This document shows, piece after piece, positions 36,387-45,536 of a stretch of DNA of 64,000 nt; the first letter of the stretch is position 1; each line of letters starts with the position of its first letter. The notes below the pieces were generated by a model. That model saw only the letters and a program-made list of their open reading frames with translations, did no database searches and was not told where the DNA came from. The stretch comes from Acidimicrobiales bacterium (GTDB lineage: Bacteria > Actinomycetota > Acidimicrobiia > Acidimicrobiales > Poriferisodalaceae): the NCBI GenBank assembly GCA_014239555.1, contig JAAZYR010000009.1, positions 1 to 64,000 of the forward strand. The letters run 5' to 3'. The translations under genes were made by a program, and so were the position numbers.

Positions 36387-37220
36387 TTATGGGGTCGATC
36401 CGTCCGGTGGCGGTTGAGATAACGCTTCCTCGTAGCCCGCTTCCCCGGGCAGCACAACAGACGGCGATCCATCTGAAGCCACAACAATCGCCGGCAAGAT
36501 CTCGGGAATGTCGGAAAGTTCATCCGCCCAGTTCATAACCTCGTCAACTGAACCCATGTCCACTAGGGGTTCCAGGTTGGCCACCGTGGGAAGAATCATT
36601 TCAAACTTGCCTGCTTGATGAAGTTCCATTGCCTCTTTCGGAGCGATCCAACAACTTTCCACAGTTTCTCCACCATCGTGCGCTGGCCGTTGACCCTCGG
36701 GTGATCGTGCAACAAAAAATCTTGTGTCGAACCTCTTAGGGGGCCCAATAGGTGTAATCCAGTGACTGACATACCTCAGAGCGTCGAGGTTGAGTGAAAG
36801 GCCCTCAACGCGACACATGGCTGCGATGGTGAGCTCACCGGAGTAAACCGCTTCGCGGTGCCGTTGAAATCGTTCCCGGACTGCGCGATCGGCTAGCGCT
36901 AACTGTCCGCCGTCGATTTCAGCCAGCAGAGCGCCTGCCTCCTCAAAACATTCGCGAATTGCTGCAACCCAGTAGGCCAAACCTCCACTTTCAAGATCAA
37001 GTCGTTTCGATGCTTCGATGTCGTCGAGACCATCAGAGATCAATTCGAGCTCTTTGCTTGCCTCATCGTTAATGTCGAGTGCTCCTCCCGGGAAAACAAA
37101 CTGTCCCGGCACGAACTCGCTCTTGGGATTACGTCTAAGCATGAAGGTTTCGAGTCCACGATTCCCGTCGCGAATCAGCATGACGGTGGCAGCCTGTCGA
37201 ACTCCTATGGGGGAATTCAA
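36387..37220 (-). CDS. Nudix hydrolase, CoA-diphosphatase-like branch
   Basis: The 277-residue protein has the Nudix box in the form REcFEEAGALLAE (REC FEEAG at residues 84-96), preceded by FPGGALDIND. Family members cleave nucleoside diphosphates linked to other groups. The long N- and C-terminal parts (MLRRNPKSEFVPGQFVFPGG) fit the actinobacterial branch annotated as NUDIX hydrolase near CoA pyrophosphatases. It overlaps the fxsA start by four bases. Confidence 0.82.
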   Translation of the reverse strand: MNSPIGVRQAATVMLIRDGNRGLETFMLRRNPKSEFVPGQFVFPGGALDINDEASKELELISDGLDDIEASKRLDLESGGLAYWVAAIRECFEEAGALLAEIDGGQLALADRAVRERFQRHREAVYSGELTIAAMCRVEGLSLNLDALRYVSHWITPIGPPKRFDTRFFVARSPEGQRPAHDGGETVESCWIAPKEAMELHQAGKFEMILPTVANLEPLVDMGSVDEVMNWADELSDIPEILPAIVVASDGSPSVVLPGEAGYEEALSQPPPDGSTP

Positions 37221-37681
37221 AGTTCGTCTTCTCTAGGTGGGTGTTGGTCCTCTACGGGATCGGTTGGGTTCCAAGAAGGCAAGTCGGGTGCCGCGAAGCC
37301 GGGGGACAAACGTGAACGGAAACGCCGTCGGATTGAGCCAATCAACAGGTTCCGAACCGGGGGAACCAGCAACAACAAACCGAAGGCATCGGTAACAAAC
37401 CCAGGCGTCAGCATCAACGCCCCGGCGAAGAGTACGGCGATACCAGCAGAAATCTCATCGCCGGGCATCTCACCATTTCGCAAACGCTCGCGGGATTTTC
37501 TGATCAAACCCAGTCCTTGATGTTTGACCAACCACGCACCTACGAGACTGTCAATAACGAGCAACCCCACCGTATTCCAAGCTCCCAGAGATTGCCCGAC
37601 TTGGACGATGACCATGAGTTCGAGGATCGGGACAACCACAAAAAGAAAGAAGAGTAGACCCACTTCTTTGATCCTAGCCAC
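37217..37681 (-). CDS. fxsA: FxsA family membrane protein
   Basis: A 154-residue protein with four hydrophobic segments and the FxsA pattern: PILELMVIVQVG, VGAWLVKHQG, AGALMLTPGFVTDAFGLLLLVPPVR. FxsA in E. coli relieves phage F exclusion when overproduced, with an otherwise unknown role. The gene ends with ATGA overlapping the Nudix gene, so the two form a small operon. Confidence 0.9.
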   Translation of the reverse strand: MARIKEVGLLFFLFVVVPILELMVIVQVGQSLGAWNTVGLLVIDSLVGAWLVKHQGLGLIRKSRERLRNGEMPGDEISAGIAVLFAGALMLTPGFVTDAFGLLLLVPPVRNLLIGSIRRRFRSRLSPGFAAPDLPSWNPTDPVEDQHPPREDEL

Positions 37682-37726
37682 GGTCGATAGGGCGAACCGA
37701 ACCGCTGCGGACCTATCCTCGTTAGG

Positions 37727-38968
37727 GTGCGTCCGCCTTCTGTTGACTCCCTAGCGCGATCACTCAGCGATATCGACCTACCACCTCCCCTGCTTGTAGA
37801 CGCCGCCCGAACAGCGATCAGCAATGGACACCCCGACTCGGCTCGAGATGAGGCAGTAAGGCTTCAAAGAGCGTTATTAGGGCCTGCGATCAACGCGACT
37901 GGGGTGTTACTGCACACAAATCTGGGCCGCGCTCCGCTCGCCTACAGCCAAGCAGCAAAAGCAACGAACTTAGAATTCGACTTAGAGACAGGTACTCGGG
38001 GTTCTCGCAATCACCATGCAGCGAACTTGATTTGTCGACTTACCGGCGCCCAAGCTGCGGTGATCGTAAATAACTGCTCTGCAGCAGTCATTCTGGTTCT
38101 CGCCGCACTCGCTCGAGATCGCGCTGTGGCAGTTTCGCGCGGCGAACTCGTAGAGATCGGGGGCGGATTTCGAGTACCAGATGTGATGGAAGAGTCAGGT
38201 GCGCGACTGGTAGAAGTGGGGACTACGAACCGCACGCGGCTTGACGATTACAGGACTGCGCATCAGGTACATCAAGCGGCTCTCATGATGAAGGTTCATC
38301 CATCGAATTACCGCATTAGAGGCTTTACTGAGGAAACGTCGGTGAAGGCCTTGGCGACGCTGGGTGTACCGGTGGTCGCAGACCTTGGGTCCGGGCTCAT
38401 CGACGACGCATGTTCTTGGCTGCAGGAAGGGCGACCATCTTGGTTGGGTGAGGAACCCGCTGTGAAACAAACGCTCGAATCTGGCGCCGATCTCGTCACT
38501 TTCTCCTGCGACAAGCTATTCGGCGGTCCCCAAGCAGGTGTTATCGCAGGGCGGAGTGACCTGGTGGAAGCATGCGCAAACCATCCCCTGATGCGTGCCT
38601 TTCGTCCAGGGGCACTCGTGTTAAATGCTCTGCAGCAAACGGCACTCGCCTATCTGCGTCGCGACGGTGATTCCATACCTTTCTGGCGGATGGCGCAGAC
38701 ACCAGTAACTGAGTTGTTGGCACGAGCAGATGCGATGTCCATTGGGCGTACGGCCCACACCATGGCAATGACCGGTGGAGGATCGCTTCCCGGAGAACAA
38801 ATTCCGTCGGCCGGTATTGAAATCGACGGCGACATATCGAGACGTCTTCGCGACGCCAACACCCCAGTGATCGCTCGCGTACACGACCAAACCACCGTCA
38901 TCGATCTGCGGACTGTAGATCCAAATGACGATGCTTTAGTCGTCGCTGCCGTTGCTTCGTCGATCTAA
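37727..38968 (+). CDS. selA: L-seryl-tRNA(Sec) selenium transferase SelA
   Basis: The 413-residue PLP enzyme turns seryl-tRNA-Sec into selenocysteinyl-tRNA using selenophosphate. Visible signatures are the N-terminal NATGVLLHTNLGRAPL, ETGTRGSRN and the PLP lysine in SCDKLFGGPQAG (about residue 263). GTG start at 37727, 45 bases from the divergent fxsA. Three bases separate it from selB. At about 413 residues it is slightly shorter than the E. coli enzyme. Confidence 0.95.
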   Translation: MRPPSVDSLARSLSDIDLPPPLLVDAARTAISNGHPDSARDEAVRLQRALLGPAINATGVLLHTNLGRAPLAYSQAAKATNLEFDLETGTRGSRNHHAANLICRLTGAQAAVIVNNCSAAVILVLAALARDRAVAVSRGELVEIGGGFRVPDVMEESGARLVEVGTTNRTRLDDYRTAHQVHQAALMMKVHPSNYRIRGFTEETSVKALATLGVPVVADLGSGLIDDACSWLQEGRPSWLGEEPAVKQTLESGADLVTFSCDKLFGGPQAGVIAGRSDLVEACANHPLMRAFRPGALVLNALQQTALAYLRRDGDSIPFWRMAQTPVTELLARADAMSIGRTAHTMAMTGGGSLPGEQIPSAGIEIDGDISRRLRDANTPVIARVHDQTTVIDLRTVDPNDDALVVAAVASSI

Positions 38969-38971
38969 CCG

Positions 38972-40690
38972 ATGCACGTAGTCGCCACTGCAGGCCACGT
39001 CGACCACGGCAAATCAACTCTTGTTCAGGCTCTGACCGGCACCGACCCCGATCGGCTGGCCGAGGAAAAAGAGCGAGGACTGACAATTGATTTAGGCTTC
39101 GCGTTCACGACTCTGCCCTCGGGCCGCAAGATTTCGTTTGTTGATGTGCCCGGTCACATTCGATTCATAAAAAACATGCTTGCGGGCGTCGGCGGGGTCG
39201 ACGCCTGCGTCTTCGTTGTCGCAGCCACCGAAGGATGGAAACCTCAATCTGAAGAACATCTTCGAATTCTTGAACTGTTGGGAATGCGACACGGAGTGGT
39301 GGCGCTGACTCAGATCGGACTCGTTGACGACGAACTGGCCCAACTCGCTCGCATGGACGTTGAAGAGAACACTGAGGGAAGTTTCCTCGAGGGCGCGGAA
39401 ATCGTCGCCGTCGACAGTGTGGACGGAACCGGGATAAACGCTCTACGCGACGCGTTGGATGACATGACCGAGTTAGCGCCCACCGCACCAAATAACAAAA
39501 GACCACGATTATGGATAGATAGAGCATTTGCCGCTACCGGCGCTGGAAGCGTCGTCACTGGGACGTTGACCGGCGGACGGTTACGTGTCGATGATGAGAT
39601 ATCTCTCGTGCCAGGAACAAAGAAGGCGCGCATTCGAGGTATACAAACCCAGGGAGAAACACGCACCAAAATCGATGCTGGTCATCGAGTTGCACTCAAT
39701 CTGGCAAATGTTGAGCATCAGATTCTCGGGCGGGGAATCGCTCTAGCGTTCGACAATCAGTGGCATCGAACACAGAAATTTGATGCTGAGCTTCAAGTCC
39801 TACCCAACCTCGACCATGAGGTGTCGCGTCGAGGGGCGTTCTCGCTTTATATCGGATCGGGGGAATGGCCCGTACGTCTCAGAGTGTTAGGACCAAACCG
39901 GCTTGCTCCTGGCGCGTCGGGTTCGGTGCGAATCTTTCTTCCCGAAGAGCTCCCCCTTTTGCCAGGTGACAGGTTTGTGTTACGCGAATCGGGGCGAAAC
40001 GAAACGGTAGGGGGTGGACAAGTACTTGACGTAGATCCTCAACTCAAGGCAGCAGAGGCGCAACCCGATCTTTCTGTAGAACGGGTCATCGCTGAACGAG
40101 GTTGGGTGCGAACAGACAAACTTGAACGTCTGACAGGTCAATCCATCAAGCCGGTTCTCGGTGATTGGGTCGCTCCGCCGACCGTCATCGCTTCCGCGGA
40201 GCAGGCGGTTCGCGGCTTGATAGAAGAAGCCGGTCCACTCGGTTTAGACGTGGCGCTTTTGGACGAACGACACCGACTTATCGCCAATAATCTCGATGAT
40301 ATTCAGGTAATTGAAGGTCGCGCTCGGCGGGTAGATCAAGAAGACGTATTGATAAACCATCCACTCGTGGCCGAGCTCGAAGCGGCTCCATTCGCTCCGG
40401 TACAGCCGACCGAACCATCTCGCGAAGAAATCAGAGGTTTGGTTCAGCGCGGCGCGGTGGTCCAAAGCGATGGTGTGTTATTCGCGGCGTCTTCCATCGA
40501 GCAAGCCGCGACGGTGGTTGCACAACTCCTACAACAGAAACCCTCCGGGGTCACTGTCGCCGAAATTCGCGACGCGCTGGGGACCACTCGAAAATTCGCG
40601 CTTCCGATTTGCGCGATTCTCGATAACACGGGAATAACTCGCCGCAGAGAAGACCTGAGGATCCCGGGGCCTCGATTACCGGAACTTTAA
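38972..40690 (+). CDS. selB: Selenocysteine-specific elongation factor SelB
   Basis: The 572-residue GTPase starts with TAGHVDHGKSTLVQALTG, contains DRLAEEKERGLTIDLGFAF and DVPGHIRFIKNMLAG, then translation-factor beta-barrels and C-terminal winged helices that read the SECIS hairpin. The NKxD site reads TQIGLVD, a known SelB-type deviation. It carries selenocysteinyl-tRNA to UGA codons. Translational coupling to selA is likely. Confidence 0.95.
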   Translation: MHVVATAGHVDHGKSTLVQALTGTDPDRLAEEKERGLTIDLGFAFTTLPSGRKISFVDVPGHIRFIKNMLAGVGGVDACVFVVAATEGWKPQSEEHLRILELLGMRHGVVALTQIGLVDDELAQLARMDVEENTEGSFLEGAEIVAVDSVDGTGINALRDALDDMTELAPTAPNNKRPRLWIDRAFAATGAGSVVTGTLTGGRLRVDDEISLVPGTKKARIRGIQTQGETRTKIDAGHRVALNLANVEHQILGRGIALAFDNQWHRTQKFDAELQVLPNLDHEVSRRGAFSLYIGSGEWPVRLRVLGPNRLAPGASGSVRIFLPEELPLLPGDRFVLRESGRNETVGGGQVLDVDPQLKAAEAQPDLSVERVIAERGWVRTDKLERLTGQSIKPVLGDWVAPPTVIASAEQAVRGLIEEAGPLGLDVALLDERHRLIANNLDDIQVIEGRARRVDQEDVLINHPLVAELEAAPFAPVQPTEPSREEIRGLVQRGAVVQSDGVLFAASSIEQAATVVAQLLQQKPSGVTVAEIRDALGTTRKFALPICAILDNTGITRRREDLRIPGPRLPEL

Positions 40691-40724
40691 ATTTTCGAAC
40701 TAACCCTCACGAAGAGGTCTCAGT

Positions 40725-40997
40725 TCAAGACGTCGCCTGGCTATCAAGCACCAGCAGTACTTGGCGGCGTTCAGCTTCGTTGGCGCCGCCCCAGATTCCA
40801 TGAGGTTCACGGATGTCCAAGGCATAAGAAAGGCAGTCTTCAATCACCGAACACTGTCTACAGATGGCTTTGGCTCGGCTCTCTCGAGCAATCTTTTCAT
40901 CCTTGCGTTCAAATCGGGGCGGAGGAAAGAAAACCTCCGATTGCGGACCCCGACACGCAGCCTTGTGTTCCCAACTATCAGCAGGCAATGCAGCCAT
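40725..40997 (-). CDS. WhiB-family iron-sulfur regulator (copy 3)
   Basis: A 90-residue WhiB protein: EHKAACRGP, ESRAKAICRQCSVIEDC, HGIWGGANEAERRQ. The four cysteines and the G-x-W-G-G turn are complete; the C-terminus is short and weakly basic compared to copy 2, and a longer acidic/basic loop (PPPRFERKDEKIARES) is present between Cys1 and Cys2. The ATG at 40997 follows a G-rich stretch (AGGGGGGCGAG); the frame is open to 41207. It is convergent with selB. Confidence 0.88.
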   Translation of the reverse strand: MAALPADSWEHKAACRGPQSEVFFPPPRFERKDEKIARESRAKAICRQCSVIEDCLSYALDIREPHGIWGGANEAERRQVLLVLDSQATS

Positions 40998-41109
40998 ATT
41001 TTCTCGCCCCCCTAGCTGTCCCTCGCGTCGGAATCTAGGCGCGTTTACTAGCCATAGCAAGATAAAATCGAAAAACGATTCAATTTTTGAAAACACGAGT
41101 GAGCAGGGA

Positions 41110-42480
41110 TTATGAACCTTGTTCAGGTAACGGTTCAGAAGCATCGCTTTCTTCTGAACTAGAGGCATCGGGTTGCCGCTGACGCATTTCTCGGTAGTCA
41201 ACTGCACCCCCCTCTTCCGGCTCTACTTCAAGTACTAAACCTTCGAGCCCTACGATTCTGGCGGCTTCACCCTCCTTGATCGGAGTCAACCGATTCACCT
41301 TGGCGCGCCATTGAGCGTTCTGAAACAGCACCGTTCCTTCAGGAGCGAGTTCCGTGGCTGCAACAGCCATTTCACCGATCATCCAGTCTCTTCCCAGGGT
41401 GCTTGTCCCGTAACGGGTGCGGATAAGAGCTGGCATTCCGGACAAAACGAAAGCGAGAGTCAAGACAATGCCACCTGTGAGCGTTAGCCAACTCATCGAG
41501 TGAGACACGAAAAGGCGCAAAGAACCCAAAACCAGTAATACCGAACCGATGATCGTCCAAAAGCGCGGAACCCCGGTTTGAAGGTCGACTCCGAAAGCAG
41601 CCATCGAGATCACTAACGCGATCAACGCCCAAGGTCGAATGTCGAGAACACCCAACCCGTAACACGCCAACAAAAGGCAGCCGGCACCAACTCCCCCAGC
41701 AACTCCAATGCCACCTGTAAAAAAATCTAGTAGCAGCATCGACAACCCGACTAGCAGCAACAAATAGGCAACAGCGGGGCTAGCTACGGTGTGAAATAGC
41801 TGATCTAAAAGGGAAAGTTTGCTGAAGGTCACACTGACGTCATCAGCAATTGCTCGCCGGACAAGTCCGTCAGCCTGCTCGACTTCGGTCGAGATCTCTT
41901 CGACCATGCCAATGTCTTCCATAGCTAAAAGAAAGTCACCCAAAGTGGGGGCCATCACGTCGACCCAGCCGGCGTCGACAGCGTTTTGGCCGCGTTCAAG
42001 CCGATCTCTTCCAGCTTCTATCTCGCTTATTTGTGGGTTCGACAAATCCCCGAACTGTCCAATGCGACTGCCTGGGGCAATCCCTGAATAGTCTGCGACT
42101 GCAACTAAATGCGCCGCGGCTCCTTTTGCGGTGGCGCCACTTTGACCAATCCACACCCCCACCGGAATAAGTGCGCCGTCAATATTTTCTAAGAGTTCAA
42201 CAATCTTGTCTTCATCGGCAGCGGCACCGGGGCTGTTGATCTGAAAAACGATAGCGAGTGCCCAATTTCGCTGCGCGTCTTGAAGCTGTGCATCAATGTA
42301 ATCAATCTCTACCGGGTCTAAGAGCCCGCTGACTTCAATGATTTTAATGACACGTGAGTGTTCATGGCCGGTGTGAGCAGCGGCGGCCGACGCGCCAATA
42401 GTGACGAAAACAAACAAGGCGACTAACAGGGCTGCACTCGTGCGAAACACGCGGCTTAAGTTGATCAAAGCTTCGTCCAT
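41110..42480 (-). CDS. NfeD family membrane-bound ClpP-class protease-like protein
   Basis: A 456-residue protein with a signal peptide, a ClpP-like serine protease domain (INSPGAAADEDKIVELL; then SGATAKGAAAHLVAVADYSGIAPGSRIG), four or five transmembrane helices and a C-terminal NfeD OB-fold (GEMAVAATELAPEGTVLFQ). Long NfeD proteins of this layout are membrane proteases that often pair with a stomatin; none is seen here. The serine in SGATAKGAA replaces the usual S-A-A-Y arrangement only partly, so activity is not certain. ATG at 42480 chosen because the signal peptide follows at once. Confidence 0.85.
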   Translation of the reverse strand: MDEALINLSRVFRTSAALLVALFVFVTIGASAAAAHTGHEHSRVIKIIEVSGLLDPVEIDYIDAQLQDAQRNWALAIVFQINSPGAAADEDKIVELLENIDGALIPVGVWIGQSGATAKGAAAHLVAVADYSGIAPGSRIGQFGDLSNPQISEIEAGRDRLERGQNAVDAGWVDVMAPTLGDFLLAMEDIGMVEEISTEVEQADGLVRRAIADDVSVTFSKLSLLDQLFHTVASPAVAYLLLLVGLSMLLLDFFTGGIGVAGGVGAGCLLLACYGLGVLDIRPWALIALVISMAAFGVDLQTGVPRFWTIIGSVLLVLGSLRLFVSHSMSWLTLTGGIVLTLAFVLSGMPALIRTRYGTSTLGRDWMIGEMAVAATELAPEGTVLFQNAQWRAKVNRLTPIKEGEAARIVGLEGLVLEVEPEEGGAVDYREMRQRQPDASSSEESDASEPLPEQGS

Positions 42481-42600
42481 CAGCCAATCGCTAGTTACGG
42501 CAGCAAGGCTACAGAGACACAAACCCAGTGCCCATCCGTTGGCACCCAACAGACACTTGAGTCATGTTCGACACGGTCTCGACCGCTAGCCTCCAACGAC

Positions 42601-43125
42601 GTGACTGACGTTCTTTTAGCGAGCGACGCCGACTGGTTAATTCAGGAGGTGCGTTCTGCCCTCAGCGACCCCGGCACCACAGTTGGAGTTGTACGCGCAG
42701 GCGCAGAGGTACGAAGCGCTGTCGCAGCCGAACCTCCAGACCTTGTCATTCTTGATTTGCAGATCGGGAACATGGGGGGGATGGCTACATGTATGGATCT
42801 TCGTCTCGAGGTCGGAGCAGGACGCTTGGACCCGGTTCCGATACTTATGCTCCTAGATCGCTCAGCCGACGTCTTCTTGGCTCAACAAGCAGGAGCTGAA
42901 GGGTGGCTCGTCAAACCACTGGATTCTTTTCGGCTCAAGATGGCTTCAGTAAAGTTGTTATCGGGCGGCAACATGCGCGACGAAGTTGCTGAGAGTTTTG
43001 AGGCCGAAGACACTGTTGACGGGTTCGAACCATCCGTTAGTGATCCAGAAAATGCTGGTGACGGCCTCGACCAACCCGATGATGAGGAACCAACTGAAGC
43101 TATCGAGGGCTCCACTCGTCCCTGA
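42601..43125 (+). CDS. CheY-like response regulator with acidic tail
   Basis: A 174-residue protein: a receiver domain at residues 1-120 with the acceptor Asp in PDLVILDLQIGNMGG and the conserved Lys in WLVKPLD, then a 50-residue, very acidic, probably disordered tail. It has no DNA-binding or enzymatic output domain, so it would act by protein contact. GTG start. It is divergent from the NfeD gene and no histidine kinase is nearby. Confidence 0.8.
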   Translation: MTDVLLASDADWLIQEVRSALSDPGTTVGVVRAGAEVRSAVAAEPPDLVILDLQIGNMGGMATCMDLRLEVGAGRLDPVPILMLLDRSADVFLAQQAGAEGWLVKPLDSFRLKMASVKLLSGGNMRDEVAESFEAEDTVDGFEPSVSDPENAGDGLDQPDDEEPTEAIEGSTRP

Positions 43126-43184
43126 AACCGAATCGGAATCATCTCTCGATTGCGGTAGCGTCAGTATCTCCGGAAACGGTCTGG

Positions 43185-43261
<77 letters not shown>

Positions 43262-43302
43262 CAGGGGGGAACCCACCGTTTCTGCCGGGAGAATTGCTCA
43301 CT

Positions 43303-44688
43303 TTGTCCAACGTTTTTCGCGTAGCTCCCATTGACAATCCATTACGCGCTCCTTGGAGAGTTTTTATTTCGACAGCGCTTGGTTCTTACCTTGTGACTGC
43401 GAACATTTCCACGATGAACGTCGCGTTCCCGGGCTTAGAGGCAAGTTTCGCTGATGCGAGTAGAGGGGCCCTGACATGGGTGTTGAACTCTTACACCATT
43501 GCCTTCGCAGCCTTGCTGATTCCGGCAGGGAACCTTGCCGACCGGTTCGGTCGACGGCAACTTTTTTGGGCTGGTTTAGCTGTCTTCGGGTTCGCCTCAG
43601 TGGTCATTGGTGCAGCCCCAAATCTCCCTGTCGTGATCGGCGCTCGCACGCTGCAAGGTGTTGGGGGTGCACTAGTTACGCCGTCTTCGTTGGGGCTGTT
43701 ACTAGCCGCGACGCCAAGTTCACATAGAACAAGAACTGTCGCCAAATGGGGGGCGATCACCGCTCTTGGGATCGCAACCGGTCCCTCCCTTGGGGCGTTG
43801 ATTATTGATGCAACGAACTGGCGTTGGGCTTTTCTGATACTTCCAGCAGCGTGTGTTGCTGCTTATGGTTGTGGCAAAGGACACCTCCCCGACACGACGA
43901 TCAACAAACAACTGCCACTTCCTGACGGCTGGGGGGCTTTGCTTCTCGCCACGTCTATGGCTCTGATCGCGTTCTCCATCGTCCAAATCCGCCCCCGAGG
44001 TTTTTCTTTTGGGGTCCAGACGACGTTTATTTTGGGGCTTCTCATTTTCGTCGTCGTTATCTTGCGCAGCCGCAATCATGTCGCCCCCGCTATACCCCTG
44101 AACCTTTTTAGGATTCGAACGTTCTTGTGGGCGAACATAGCCACCCTCATCCAAAGTTTTTCCCTGTCGGCATCTCTACTCGTAAACATCTTGTGGCTTA
44201 CCGGAGGCTGGAAATACGGCATTGCAACAGCGGGGCTTGCTACTACCGCTTCACCACTACTTGTGGCGGTACTCGCCCCTGTAGCTGGCCGCTACGGGTC
44301 ATATCTAGGTATTCGAAGGTTCGCAATCCCTGGATCACTCGCGTGGGGAGTGGGGAATTTGCTGTATGTGCTTCTGATTACCGACCGTCCATCCTGGCTA
44401 TTTATTTGGCTTCCTATTTCGTTACTTGTCGCCGTGGGGGTTGCAACTACGTTCCCTTTGGTTAGCGCGGCCGCTTTAGTTGACGTCGGGCCACGTGATT
44501 ACGCGGTCGCTGGAGCAGTGCTACAAGTGGCACGACAATTTGGGGCAACAATTGGCGTGGCTTCTCTAATTTCCCTTGTCGGTGATTCAGCTGAATTGAG
44601 CGCGTACAAGGCAGCATGGCTCGTCGTAGCAATATCGGGCGGTGTTTCGGCCGTAACACTGATTTTCGTCGGAGATACGCGGCGCTAA
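43303..44688 (+). CDS. MFS transporter, drug:H+ antiporter type (DHA2-like)
   Basis: A protein of about 461 residues with 13-14 hydrophobic helices; motif A in GNLADRFGRRQLFWAG and motif C-like segments are visible, as in the 14-helix DHA2 exporters. The open frame extends back into the tRNA-Pro gene, so an internal start is needed. The TTG at 43303 has a GGGAGA 11 bases before it; the TTG at 43294 is an alternative. Substrate unknown. Confidence 0.8.
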   Translation: MSNVFRVAPIDNPLRAPWRVFISTALGSYLVTANISTMNVAFPGLEASFADASRGALTWVLNSYTIAFAALLIPAGNLADRFGRRQLFWAGLAVFGFASVVIGAAPNLPVVIGARTLQGVGGALVTPSSLGLLLAATPSSHRTRTVAKWGAITALGIATGPSLGALIIDATNWRWAFLILPAACVAAYGCGKGHLPDTTINKQLPLPDGWGALLLATSMALIAFSIVQIRPRGFSFGVQTTFILGLLIFVVVILRSRNHVAPAIPLNLFRIRTFLWANIATLIQSFSLSASLLVNILWLTGGWKYGIATAGLATTASPLLVAVLAPVAGRYGSYLGIRRFAIPGSLAWGVGNLLYVLLITDRPSWLFIWLPISLLVAVGVATTFPLVSAAALVDVGPRDYAVAGAVLQVARQFGATIGVASLISLVGDSAELSAYKAAWLVVAISGGVSAVTLIFVGDTRR

Positions 44689-44814
44689 TTACACGGCATC
44701 GTCATCATCTGATTTCCACATGCATCGGTCGGTTCGACACACGTGAATCATGCGATGCTCTAAACCGTCGACACTGGCAACGGTGCCCCGATAACAACAG
44801 TAAGAGGAGTGGCA

Positions 44815-45528
44815 GTGATTGATCCGCACGGACGAGTAATGATGATTAGCGGCGCTAACCGTGGAATCGGCGCAGCGTTAGCTCGCCGGTTTCATGCCGA
44901 AGGGTGGCTAGTCAGCCTGGGGGCAAGGAATTTGGATCAATTGCAGTCATCAGTTCAGGAGTGGGCCGACGACAACGTCTCCTGCCACCACTATGACGCG
45001 TTCGACCCAGATACTGACCAAGCATGGATTGCCTCCACCGTCGCCGCCCACGGCCGCATCGACGGGTTGGTTAACAACGCTGGGATCGGCCACATGGAGG
45101 ACTTACAAGACCTATCTGAAGAACTACTCGACGAAATGTGGGCAGTGAACGTCAAAGGGCCTCTGCGACTGATCCAAGCAACTCTCCCCCTCCTAGCTGC
45201 ATCGGGCGAAGGACGCATCGTCAACGTCGTATCACTTTCCGGGAAAAGGGTTAAGGGGACCTTCGCTCCGGGATATGCAATTAGTAAACATGCGATGCTC
45301 GCGCTCCACCACGCCGTACGGCACGCCGCGTTCGAAGATGGAATTCGCGTCACTGCTATTTGCCCTGGCTACGTCGAGACCGACATGACCTCAGGCTTTG
45401 GCGTCGATCCCGGAATCATGATCCAAGCTGCGGATCTCGCCGAAACGGTCGCCACAATCGTCAGGCTCCCAAATACAGCCACCGTCGCCGAAATTTTGAT
45501 GACCTGCGAACCTGAAGTTTTGGGATAA
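44815..45528 (+). CDS. Short-chain dehydrogenase/reductase
   Basis: A 237-residue classical SDR: the NAD(P) loop GANRGIGAAL, NNAGIGHMED, the catalytic Ser in VVSLSGKR and the YxxxK in GYAISKHAML. Aspartate is not in the usual cofactor position (GARNLDQLQ), which fits NADP. The GTG at 44815 has an AGAGGA six bases upstream. It starts a run of three genes with the acyl-CoA ligase and the oxidoreductase, spaced by eight bases and by an overlap, likely a degradation or modification pathway. Confidence 0.85.
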   Translation: MIDPHGRVMMISGANRGIGAALARRFHAEGWLVSLGARNLDQLQSSVQEWADDNVSCHHYDAFDPDTDQAWIASTVAAHGRIDGLVNNAGIGHMEDLQDLSEELLDEMWAVNVKGPLRLIQATLPLLAASGEGRIVNVVSLSGKRVKGTFAPGYAISKHAMLALHHAVRHAAFEDGIRVTAICPGYVETDMTSGFGVDPGIMIQAADLAETVATIVRLPNTATVAEILMTCEPEVLG

Positions 45529-45536
45529 TCAATTCG

